Below are positions 1-4,805 of a stretch of 6,742 bases of DNA, one piece after another (position 1 is the first letter of the stretch; every line of letters begins with the position of its first letter). This DNA comes from Acidimicrobiia bacterium. Its GTDB lineage: Bacteria > Actinomycetota > Acidimicrobiia > Acidimicrobiales > Ilumatobacteraceae. Location: the NCBI GenBank assembly GCA_013821025.1, contig JACDHN010000151.1, positions 1 to 6,742 of the forward strand, in the 5' to 3' direction. The position numbers and the translations under genes are program-made. Below the pieces are notes generated by a model. It did not search any database, was not told the DNA's origin, and worked only from the letters and a program-made list of their open reading frames with translations.

Positions 1-221
1 TTGGGGCAGCGCTTCTCGAAGAACCCATCTTTCGTGGAGCCGTCGGGGAAGCGCCTGAACGTGATGCACCGCCCGGCGAGGTGCGGCAGCAGTACCGGCG
101 CGATCCTGGCGTAGTAGTCGATGACCTCGGACTTCGTGAAGCCACTCGGATAGAGCTGCTTGTCGAGATTCGTCAGCCTCAGTGTCCGCCCCCCGACGGC
201 GAACTCGACGGGCTTGGTCAC
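1..221 (-). CDS. ligD: LigD polymerase domain, N-terminal part (cut by window edge)
   Basis: This is the first 73 codons of a LigD-type protein, which partners Ku in bacterial non-homologous end joining. The translation opens with a short lead and then LTNLDKQLYP, followed by GFTKSEVIDYYARIAP, LPHLAGR and RFPDG...FFEK. This is the characteristic start of the LigD primase-polymerase (PolDom) module, which adds ribo- or deoxynucleotides at broken ends. The start is a GTG whose last two bases, plus the next A, form the stop codon of ku (GTGA overlap), so translation of the two genes is probably coupled. Because the gene leaves the window, it cannot be seen whether ligase and nuclease domains are fused behind the polymerase or encoded separately. 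The catalytic aspartates of PolDom lie beyond the edge. Family identification is confident; full architecture is unknown. Confidence 0.9.
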   Translation of the reverse strand, partial: MTKPVEFAVGGRTLRLTNLDKQLYPSGFTKSEVIDYYARIAPVLLPHLAGRCITFRRFPDGSTKDGFFEKRCP

Positions 222-1012
222 GCGCTCTTGCGCGACTTCTTTGCTGCGGCGACGCTCGCTTCGAGGGCCGCCATCAGGTCGACGACCTTTGGCTTCTCAC
301 TGCTGACCTCGGGCACCTCGAACTCCTCGCCCCCGGCCTTGCGTTCGATCAGGTCGAGCACCTGCTCGCGGTACTCGTCGTGGTACTTGTCGGGTTCGAA
401 CCCAGCGGTGAGGGAGTCGACCAGCGACTCCGCCATGGTGACTTCCTTCTTCTGTACCTTCACGTCGTCGAGTGTCGCCAGCTCCTCGATGTCCTCGGCG
501 TCGACGACCTCGTCGGCATACGCCAGGGTCGACATCACCAGCCGACCGTCGACGGCGCGGATGGCAGCCGTGTGCTGCTTGTTGCGCATCACGAACCGGC
601 CGATGGCGACCTTGCCGCTCTCCTCCATCGCCTTCGCCAACAGCACATACGGTTTGGGGTTGGCATCGGGAGCCACGTGGTACGTGCCGTCGTAGTACAT
701 CGGATCGATCTCGGACAGGTCGACGAACTCTTCCAGCTCCACGGTCTTCGTGGCCGAGGGCATCAGCGGCTCGAGCTCCTCGGGGTCGACGACGACGTAG
801 CGGCCCTTCGACACCTCATAGCCCTTCACGATGTGCTCGTCGGGCACCTCCTCACCGTCCTCGTCGGACACCTTGCGGTACCGGATGCGGCTCATCGTGC
901 GTTCGTCGAGCTGGTTGAATGACACGCTCTTGCGCTTGACGGCGTTGAACAGCTTGACCGGGATGGCGACCAGCCCGAAGCTGATCGTGCCGGTCCACAC
1001 AGGTCGGGGCAT
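218..1012 (-). CDS. ku: Non-homologous end-joining protein Ku
   Basis: Bacterial Ku forms a homodimeric ring that threads onto double-strand break ends and recruits LigD. The 264-residue protein has the family opening MPRPVWTGTISFGLVAIPVK, then KGYEVSKGRYVVV near residue 63, FVDLSEIDPMYYDGTYHVAP near 96-115, a region around 145-168 like the family's R..DG.L....L.Y.DEV segment, and the conserved GFEPDKYHDEYRE near 204. It ends in a short basic tail (KKSRKSA) and lacks the long lysine-rich extension of some Ku proteins. I chose the ATG at 1012 because family members start M-P/A-R-x-V/I-W-x-G. A start 12 codons upstream is in frame but adds unconserved residues. No clear Shine-Dalgarno sequence precedes it; a CACAAT hexamer (1019-1024) six bases upstream could be a -10 for a leaderless mRNA. 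The stop overlaps the ligD start by four bases, and the membrane protein gene at 1076-1954 lies just upstream on the same strand. Confidence 0.96.
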   Translation of the reverse strand: MPRPVWTGTISFGLVAIPVKLFNAVKRKSVSFNQLDERTMSRIRYRKVSDEDGEEVPDEHIVKGYEVSKGRYVVVDPEELEPLMPSATKTVELEEFVDLSEIDPMYYDGTYHVAPDANPKPYVLLAKAMEESGKVAIGRFVMRNKQHTAAIRAVDGRLVMSTLAYADEVVDAEDIEELATLDDVKVQKKEVTMAESLVDSLTAGFEPDKYHDEYREQVLDLIERKAGGEEFEVPEVSSEKPKVVDLMAALEASVAAAKKSRKSA

Positions 1013-1018
1013 GTCCCC

Positions 1019-1024
1019 ATTGTG
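1019..1024 (-). promoter_or_regulatory. Possible -10 hexamer for ku (CACAAT)
   Basis: Read on the minus strand this is CACAAT, one mismatch from TAnnnT, with six bases to the ku ATG at 1012. The spacing matches other start-proximal hexamers in this window and would give a leaderless ku-ligD mRNA. No -35 is recognisable, and ku could equally be transcribed from the upstream membrane protein gene. Confidence 0.3.
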
Positions 1025-1075
1025 CCTGATCAGCCCACGGGAGACCACACCGGAAGGAACGGACGTTCGTCGGTG

Positions 1076-1954
1076 TCATCCGGCGAGCACGGCGCGAGCC
1101 ACGAGGTCGGTGCCGAACGCTGTCAGCAGCGCCAGGTAGAGCAGCCCCGTGGCGGCCATCACGGCCGAGTACTGCCGCTCTCGCAGCGCCGCGTTCGTGA
1201 CGACGACGAGCACGATGGTGCTCAGCGCACAGGCCACCCAGAACCAGCCGAGCGTGCCGTTCCAACCGTCATCGACGTTGCCGGCCAGCACGGCCAGCAT
1301 CCCCGTCGGCAGCAGCATCACCGCCACCTCGGCCGGCCACACCCATCCCAGCGCTCCCACCAACTCGTTGAGCAGACGGCGAGGCAGTCCGGGCTGCACC
1401 AGATACCAGTGGCCGAGCAGCATGGCGTCGGTGATCGCCCCGATGAACGCCGCCCCGACGAGCGTGCGTGCAAGGGCCACCGCCACGTACCTGCCAGAAC
1501 CCTCGGCAGAACCAGACGCCGCGTCACCTGCCGCTGCAACGAGCCCGACGACGCCGGCCACGACGGGCAGCAGGTCGACGAGCGGCGGGAACTCTGGTCC
1601 TGTGCCCGTGGCGTCGCTGCGCTGGCGAACGATGCCGGTCATCTCGGCCACCCGCTCACTTCGGCGGTCATGGTCAGCGCGTCGATTCCGCACGTCGGCC
1701 CGACGGCGGATCACCGATATCGCCAGGCCGGTCAGGCACGTGGCGGCGACAACCGCCGACGCTACGTCGCGCACGGGCACCCTGTCGTAACGGAGCCCGG
1801 TCACGAGGGATCCGACGGCGATGACGGCGAACGTCCCCCGCAGCAGCCATCCGTACCCGAGACCGACCACCCGGCGGCGGGTCGTGAACCAGCAGAAGAA
1901 CATCCCTCCGGTCGCCCACTGCAGCAGCACCGTGGCAACCTCGAGACGAATCAC
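1076..1954 (-). CDS. Eight-helix integral membrane protein, function unknown
   Basis: A 292-residue very hydrophobic protein. By eye the membrane segments lie near residues 5-23, 34-54, 63-82, 125-143, 157-178, 203-226, 234-254 and 263-284. Helices 3 and 4 are separated by an arginine-rich, charged loop (about 83-122), probably cytoplasmic. The stretch ITDAMLLGHWYLVQPGLPRR (173-192) looks like a conserved signature: I recall similar TDAMLLGHWYL segments in uncharacterised actinobacterial membrane proteins but cannot name a family. Its His182, in or next to a helix, is the one histidine in a position that could bind a cofactor, which is speculative. The start is GTG at 1954, eight bases after a minus-strand TACCCT hexamer and with no Shine-Dalgarno, which suggests leaderless translation. 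It lies 63 bases upstream of ku on the same strand, but nothing in the protein suggests a repair role. Confidence 0.8.
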   Translation of the reverse strand: MIRLEVATVLLQWATGGMFFCWFTTRRRVVGLGYGWLLRGTFAVIAVGSLVTGLRYDRVPVRDVASAVVAATCLTGLAISVIRRRADVRNRRADHDRRSERVAEMTGIVRQRSDATGTGPEFPPLVDLLPVVAGVVGLVAAAGDAASGSAEGSGRYVAVALARTLVGAAFIGAITDAMLLGHWYLVQPGLPRRLLNELVGALGWVWPAEVAVMLLPTGMLAVLAGNVDDGWNGTLGWFWVACALSTIVLVVVTNAALRERQYSAVMAATGLLYLALLTAFGTDLVARAVLAG

Positions 1955-1962
1955 GAAGTGGC

Positions 1963-1968
1963 AGGGTA
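1963..1968 (-). promoter_or_regulatory. -10 hexamer TACCCT for the membrane protein gene
   Basis: Minus-strand TACCCT fits the actinobacterial TAnnnT -10 pattern and ends eight bases before the GTG start at 1954, so transcription would begin at or next to the start codon. The identical hexamer occurs before the genes starting at 3493 and 6678. No convincing -35 is seen. Confidence 0.5.
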
Positions 1969-1974
1969 ACGGCG

Positions 1975-1980
1975 TAGCCT
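1975..1980 (+). promoter_or_regulatory. -10 hexamer TAGCCT for the lipoprotein gene
   Basis: TAGCCT fits TAnnnT and ends nine bases before the ATG at 1990, predicting a leaderless or nearly leaderless mRNA. A GAGG at 1981-1984, five bases before the ATG, could instead act as a Shine-Dalgarno if transcription starts further upstream. The two readings compete. The site lies six bases from the divergent -10 at 1963-1968. Confidence 0.4.
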
Positions 1981-1989
1981 GAGGCGCCC

Positions 1990-2631
1990 ATGGCCCGACC
2001 AGGACCCCTCGCCGTGCTCGTGGGTGCGCTGACCATCTCGACGCTCTCGGGGTGCATAATCGGCGAGCGGCCCTCGTTGTCCGAGGCGCCCGGCGCGCCC
2101 GGCGAGCCGACCGGCGATGCCGCCATCGACGCCGTGCTCGAGCTGCTCGACTCGGCGCCGTCGGCGCGGTTCTCGGCCGACTTCACGATCCTGACCCGCT
2201 TCGGCGGGATCGAGACCGATGCGGAGGTGGTGCAGCTATCCGAGGACCGTCGCACCGTGACGATCGGCGACGTCCAGTTCCGTCTCGACGGCGCCGACAG
2301 ATCGACGTGCAATCTGGCGTCGGGCGACTGTGCGTCGGGCGTGAAGAACAACCGCATCAGCGACCTGCAGATCACGCACCGCTTCTACGCCGAGGAGGCC
2401 GCCATCCGGCTGCGCCAGGACGCCGGCGCCAGGACCGGGACCACGGACGCCCAGCAGACCGAGATCGCCGGGCAGCCGGCAACATGCGTCGTGATCCCGC
2501 TGGGCGGCGGAGACGTGCAGTACTGCGCCCTTGCCAGTGGCGTGCTGGCACTCATCGATGACGCCGACGTGCACATCGAGCTCACCGGCTATGACGCTTC
2601 GGTCGCCGCCAGGGATCTCGCCTCCGACTGA
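1990..2631 (+). CDS. Putative secreted lipoprotein
   Basis: A 213-residue protein with a lipoprotein signal peptide: one early Arg, a hydrophobic stretch (residues 7-18) and the lipobox LSGC at 19-22, so Cys22 would be lipid-modified and anchor the protein outside the cytoplasmic membrane. A Pro/Gly/Glu-rich linker (about 26-42) leads into a folded domain of alternating short strands (FTILTRFGGIETDAEVVQL, TVTIGDVQFRL, IELTGYD). Four cysteines in that domain (107, 114, 166, 179) could make two disulfides, consistent with export. The general pattern of a short N-terminal helix followed by a beta-rich sheet recalls the LprG/LppX/LolA-like lipoproteins that carry lipids, but no family motif confirms this and a lipid role is a guess. 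The start at ATG 1990 puts the signal peptide exactly at the N-terminus. It is divergently transcribed from the membrane protein gene. Confidence 0.85.
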   Translation: MARPGPLAVLVGALTISTLSGCIIGERPSLSEAPGAPGEPTGDAAIDAVLELLDSAPSARFSADFTILTRFGGIETDAEVVQLSEDRRTVTIGDVQFRLDGADRSTCNLASGDCASGVKNNRISDLQITHRFYAEEAAIRLRQDAGARTGTTDAQQTEIAGQPATCVVIPLGGGDVQYCALASGVLALIDDADVHIELTGYDASVAARDLASD

Positions 2632-2677
2632 CGTCGCCCGTTCTCGGTCGAGCGGCGCTGCCGTCACACCCCAGCCG

Positions 2678-2683
2678 TAGGGT
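2678..2683 (+). promoter_or_regulatory. Weak -10 candidate (TAGGGT)
   Basis: TAGGGT fits TAnnnT and lies between the lipoprotein gene and the RadC-like gene. It would put a transcription start near 2690 and leave a leader of about 40 bases containing the 2700-2724 hairpin. No -35 is visible, and such hexamers can arise by chance. Confidence 0.2.
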
Positions 2684-2699
2684 CCGTCGCACCGACTTC

Positions 2700-2724
2700 C
2701 CCCACACCTCGATCGTTCGTGGGG
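2700..2724 (+). other. Hairpin over the ribosome-binding region of the RadC-like gene
   Basis: CCCCAC (2700-2705) pairs perfectly with GTGGGG (2719-2724) around a 13-base loop, followed by TTT. It could be a weak terminator of the lipoprotein gene. Alternatively it could mask the GGGG (2721-2724) that is the only Shine-Dalgarno-like sequence before the ATG at 2731. Six GC-rich pairs with a long loop make it only moderately stable. Confidence 0.25.
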
Positions 2725-2730
2725 TTTGCA

Positions 2731-3207
2731 ATGGATTCCTTCTGTGCTTGGCGCCGCTTCCCTCGGGCCGGCGTCGACCCGATCTCGTCGCCGGGCGCGG
2801 CGTTGGCCGTGGTGTCGATGGCGATGCACCGACCACTGCGTCACGAGACGCTCGTCCTGGCTCTCGACGCCGAACGCCGCGGTGTCGCCGTGGTCGTCGT
2901 CGACGGCACCGTCGACCCCGACTCGGTGGTCGTCGTCGCCGAGTGCATCGCCAACGCCGTCGCCGGGTCCGCTCCGGTCGAGGCGCTGGTGCTGGCAACC
3001 GTTCGGCCTGCTGGCGCCGATGATGCCGACGACGCCAACGATGCCGATGACAACCTCGACGATGACCCCGACCACTGGTTCGAGGCCAGCGAGATCGTCG
3101 AGGCCTGCGGTCTGGAGCTCGTCGAGTGGTTCGTCATCAGCGGTGATGACACCACCGAGCGCATCCGCTGCCCGCGCGACGACACCGGCGAGCGCCCGCG
3201 ATGGTGA
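2731..3207 (+). CDS. RadC/JAB-like protein lacking the metal-binding motif
   Basis: A 158-residue protein that aligns by eye with the RadC (JAB/MPN) domain. RHETLVLALDAERRG matches the RadC strand preceding LFLDTRNR; VDGTVDPDSVVVVAECIANA matches FRGTLDSASVHPREVVKRAL; ALVLATVRPAG (85-95) matches VILAHNHPSG; EIVEACGLELVEWFVISGD (121-139) matches the LAEAGELLGI..LDHIIIGD end. The zinc ligands of a working JAB site (HxH of HNHPSG and the following D) are replaced, with TVRP where HNHP should be, so no metalloprotease or nuclease chemistry is expected. Directly after it comes an acidic repeat, DDADDANDADDNLDDDPD (97-114). The C-terminus RCPRD..GERPRW looks conserved. I chose ATG 2731, six bases after GGGG; GTG 2719 or ATG 2818 are alternatives, the last just ahead of the recognisable domain. 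It converges on the DUF4031 gene with four bases between. The function is unknown; the RadC relation is an inference from pattern. Confidence 0.7.
   Translation: MDSFCAWRRFPRAGVDPISSPGAALAVVSMAMHRPLRHETLVLALDAERRGVAVVVVDGTVDPDSVVVVAECIANAVAGSAPVEALVLATVRPAGADDADDANDADDNLDDDPDHWFEASEIVEACGLELVEWFVISGDDTTERIRCPRDDTGERPRW
3019..3072 (+). repeat. Imperfect 9-base tandem repeat encoding Asp-rich tract
   Basis: About six 9-base units beginning GATGATGCC, GACGACGCC, AACGATGCC, GATGACAAC. The first three are close copies and the rest are degenerate. They encode DDA-DDA-NDA-DDN-LDD-DPD inside the RadC-like gene, at the point where the JAB metal-ligand loop would lie. Period nine keeps the frame, so copy number can vary without disrupting the gene. 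Confidence 0.6.
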
Positions 3208-3211
3208 TCGC

Positions 3212-3493
3212 TCAGTACGCCTGGCGGGACCGGCGCTCGGCCGGGCTCAACCGCAGGCCGGCGGCGCGCAGGCGGCACACCAACTCACGACTCTCCACCA
3301 CGAGGGCACCGCCGGCGATCATCTTGGGGCGGTACTCCTCCGGGATGTCGTAGTGGTCACCCTGAAACCCGCGGCGGGGGATGCCGACACGGCCGGCGAA
3401 GTCGTGCAACTCGTCGAGCGACTCGTCGCTGACCATGTGACACCACTTGCGGCCCCGGTGCCACCACCGTGCCTCGTCGATGAGCACCGCCAC
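3212..3493 (-). CDS. DUF4031 family small protein
   Basis: A 93-residue soluble protein with the DUF4031 pattern: an opening strand MAVLIDEARWWHRGRKWCHM with an early Asp6, then W-C-H at 17-19, SLDELHDFAGRVGI (25-38), FQGDHYDIPEEYR (43-55) and ALVVESRELVCRLR (63-76). The family has no established function that I know of. The conserved Asp, His and Tyr/Asp residues suggest a small catalytic or nucleotide-binding site, which is inference. The start is GTG 3493, six bases after a minus-strand TACCCT hexamer; a second in-frame GTG two codons later (3487) is possible. No Shine-Dalgarno is seen. The gene diverges from the YeaQ-like gene through an overlapping promoter pair and converges with the RadC-like gene. 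Confidence 0.85.
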   Translation of the reverse strand: MAVLIDEARWWHRGRKWCHMVSDESLDELHDFAGRVGIPRRGFQGDHYDIPEEYRPKMIAGGALVVESRELVCRLRAAGLRLSPAERRSRQAY

Positions 3494-3499
3494 ACCGCC

Positions 3500-3505
3500 A
3501 GGGTA
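3500..3505 (-). promoter_or_regulatory. -10 hexamer TACCCT for the DUF4031 gene
   Basis: Minus-strand TACCCT ends six bases before the GTG at 3493, which fits a leaderless transcript. Its TA pair (3504-3505) is also the TA of the opposing plus-strand hexamer TACGGT at 3504-3509, making one bidirectional element. Confidence 0.5.
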
Positions 3506-3509
3506 CGGT
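3504..3509 (+). promoter_or_regulatory. -10 hexamer TACGGT for the YeaQ-like gene
   Basis: TACGGT ends seven bases before TTG 3517. It shares the two bases TA with the minus-strand -10 of the DUF4031 gene. If this is the true promoter, the upstream GTG at 3508 cannot be in the mRNA, which favours the TTG start. Confidence 0.4.
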
Positions 3510-3516
3510 GCGGCCC

Positions 3517-3795
3517 TTGAGCATCCTGTACTGGATCCTGACCGGCCTGATCGCCGGCGTGCTAGCGCGCTGGATCGTCAAGGACGAGCGCAGCGGCTGC
3601 GTGTACACGATCGCTGTCGGCGTGATTGGGGCGCTGATCGGCGGGGCGCTGATGCAAGCAGCCGACCGGCCGGGTATCAACGAGTTCTCGCTGCGCACCG
3701 TGCTCGTCGCCGCTCTCGGCGCCATCCTGTTGCTGCTCGTGCTGCAGGCCGTTCGCGGTCGCCGGCACGCCCGAGGCCGACGCTTCCGCCGATAG
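3517..3795 (+). CDS. Small membrane protein, YeaQ/GlsB (transglycosylase-associated) type
   Basis: A 92-residue protein with three membrane helices, counted from the TTG start at about residues 2-20 (SILYWILTGLIAGVLARWI), 29-47 (VYTIAVGVIGALIGGALM) and 60-78 (TVLVAALGAILLLLVLQAV), and a basic Arg-rich tail (RGRRHARGRRFRR). The GLIAGxLARWI opening and the Gly-rich second helix GVIGALIGGAL are typical of the YeaQ/YmgE/GlsB family, named transglycosylase-associated although no enzyme activity is established and stress-linked roles are usually suggested. I chose TTG 3517 because relatives begin M-S-I-L-x-W-I directly; GTG 3508 would add three residues but lies inside the predicted -10. The long basic tail is unusual for the family and would sit in the cytoplasm or touch acidic lipids, which is inference. 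Confidence 0.75.
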   Translation: MSILYWILTGLIAGVLARWIVKDERSGCVYTIAVGVIGALIGGALMQAADRPGINEFSLRTVLVAALGAILLLLVLQAVRGRRHARGRRFRR

Positions 3796-3850
3796 CTGGG
3801 TGCCACCGTCGGGAGGCGAGGAAACGGAGCAACGCGATCGGCTGGGTGCC
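3795..3850 (+). repeat. Ten-base direct repeat GCTGGGTGCC
   Basis: GCTGGGTGCC occurs at 3795-3804, starting within the YeaQ-like stop region, and again at 3841-3850, 46 bases apart. It lies in the 168-base non-coding gap before the HD gene, which holds no supported ORF. It may be a chance repeat or paired binding sites. Confidence 0.3.
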
Positions 3851-3917
3851 CGGAATGCCGCTTCGTCCTTTCGCCAGCACCGCACGTCCGTGAGCTGTAG
3901 CTGCTCCACCAGCAAGG

Positions 3918-3938
3918 GGCGACGATCGTGTCGTCGCC
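3918..3938 (+). other. Perfect 8-bp hairpin upstream of the HD gene
   Basis: GGCGACGA (3918-3925) pairs with TCGTCGCC (3931-3938) around a 5-base loop. No T-tract follows, so it is a poor intrinsic terminator for the YeaQ-like gene; it may act as a transcript barrier or an operator just upstream of the HD gene promoter. It contains GACGATCGTGT, which recurs upstream of the DUF3039 gene (4780-4790). Confidence 0.4.
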
Positions 3939-3951
3939 ATCACGTCGCTGG

Positions 3952-3957
3952 CAAACT
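3952..3957 (+). promoter_or_regulatory. Possible -10 hexamer CAAACT for the HD gene
   Basis: CAAACT is one mismatch from TAnnnT and ends six bases before GTG 3964, the same geometry as other starts in this window. It lies just downstream of the 3918-3938 hairpin. Confidence 0.3.
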
Positions 3958-3963
3958 GGTGCT

Positions 3964-4638
3964 GTGAGCGGAGATCTCGCCGAGATGGAAGCAGTGTGGC
4001 GCACGAACGTCGGCGCCGAGCCCGATTGCCGGGCAGCCGGCGACGAGCTGCTGGCGCGCTACCGCCAGCCTCATCGGGTGTACCACGGCCTGCGCCACCT
4101 TGTGTGGGTCGTGCGCCACGTGCAGTCCTTGGCCGCCGAGCCGAGCGTCGATATCGCCGACCCGGGTGCGACGGTGGCGGCGGCCTTCTACCACGACGCC
4201 GTGTACGAGCCAACGGGAACGGCCAACGAGGCACGCAGTGCCGACATCGCCGTCGCGGATCTCTCGGCTCTGAACTGGAACCCGGCTCGCTGCGAGCGCG
4301 TCGCCGAGCTCGTGCGCGCCACGGTCGAGCACCGCGCCGGTGACGACGTGGACGCCGCCGTGCTGTGCGATGCAGATCTGGCCGTACTGGCCGCCGATCC
4401 CGCCGACTACGAGGCCTACGTCAACGGCGTGCGGCGGGAGTACGCCCATGTGGACGACGACCGCTGGCGCACGGGCCGCGGCGCCGTGCTGCGCTCGTTC
4501 GTGGGACGGACGCAGATCTACGCGACGGACGCGGCGCAGCAGCGCTGGGAGGCGCGAGCGCGCGCCAACGTAGCCGCTGAGCTGGCTGCGCTCGGCGTCA
4601 GCGCTCGGGTCGGCGGGGACGGCGCGATCTCACCCTGA
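3964..4638 (+). CDS. HD-type metal-dependent phosphohydrolase (COG4339-like)
   Basis: A 224-residue helical protein with an HD-superfamily layout like the predicted phosphohydrolases of COG4339. Counting from GTG 3964: Y40-H41-G42-L43-R44-H45, then AAFYHDAVY with the paired ligands His77-Asp78, ATVEH with His123, CDADLAVLA with Asp136/Asp138, and the C-terminal block VRREYAHVDDDRWRTGRGAV...IYAT (156-188). His41, His77, Asp78 and one of Asp136/Asp138 would bind the divalent metal. The substrate is unknown; relatives are soluble cytoplasmic proteins annotated only as predicted metal-dependent phosphohydrolases. I chose GTG 3964 over GTG 3928 because the 12 codons between have A/T-rich third positions and encode nothing conserved, and a -10-like CAAACT sits six bases before it. 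Its end overlaps a doubtful antisense ORF by 41 bases. Confidence 0.85.
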   Translation: MSGDLAEMEAVWRTNVGAEPDCRAAGDELLARYRQPHRVYHGLRHLVWVVRHVQSLAAEPSVDIADPGATVAAAFYHDAVYEPTGTANEARSADIAVADLSALNWNPARCERVAELVRATVEHRAGDDVDAAVLCDADLAVLAADPADYEAYVNGVRREYAHVDDDRWRTGRGAVLRSFVGRTQIYATDAAQQRWEARARANVAAELAALGVSARVGGDGAISP

Positions 4639-4744
4639 TCGGGATCAAAGCGGGCACCCGGGACGTGGCGGCGACGATGGCACCGAACACACCCACGACA
4701 GCAATCGTGGCAGAGGTGGCCAGCACGGTCAGCACGTCCCGCAT
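4598..4744 (-). CDS. Doubtful 48-residue single-helix membrane protein
   Basis: A short ORF starting at ATG 4744 encodes MRDVLTVLATSATIAVVGVF and continues through GAIVAATSR to a basic tail ending RRPRRPER. Residues 4-26 would make one membrane helix, with the basic tail inside. The first 30 codons mostly end in G or C, as real genes here do. Against it: no Shine-Dalgarno or TAnnnT hexamer precedes the ATG, no family is recognised, and the 3' part overlaps the HD gene by 41 bases. It otherwise fills a 167-base gap between the HD and DUF3039 genes. An in-frame start at 4861 would run across the DUF3039 start and is unlikely. Confidence 0.3.
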   Translation of the reverse strand: MRDVLTVLATSATIAVVGVFGAIVAATSRVPALIPIRVRSRRPRRPER

Positions 4745-4805
4745 CGTACACGGGTCACAGCCGTCGCGGGCCGCGACCGGACGATCGTGTGCTTCACTTG
4801 CACCA

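Noticed and set aside
81..922. Long plus-strand open frames across the ku region
   Set aside because: They are antisense to ku and ligD, which match their families strongly; the plus-strand translations are low-complexity and Ser/Arg-rich with no domain.
1013..1048. Upstream ku start giving 12 extra residues
   Set aside because: The added residues are unlike any Ku N-terminus; the family begins at the MPRPVWTG methionine.
1022..1969. A 315-residue plus-strand open frame
   Set aside because: It is antisense to the eight-helix membrane protein. Its translation is rich in His, Arg, Gln and Gly with no structure, while the minus strand gives clean helices and a promoter at its start.
3195..3215. 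Short inverted repeat GAGCG/CGCTC at the convergent gene junction as a terminator
   Set aside because: Only five base pairs with a long loop, and no T-tract on either strand.
2726..3520. A 264-residue plus-strand frame overlapping the RadC-like gene
   Set aside because: It reads as Ser/Pro/Thr/Arg low complexity, runs antisense through DUF4031, and its frame is shifted from the one carrying the RadC-like pattern.
3928..3963. Longer HD protein start at GTG 3928
   Set aside because: The 12 codons have A/T-rich third positions unlike the gene, and the start lies inside the hairpin loop at 3918-3938.
4665..4805. Longer DUF3039 start adding 47 residues
   Set aside because: The extension is Ala/Ser/Thr low complexity without family resemblance.
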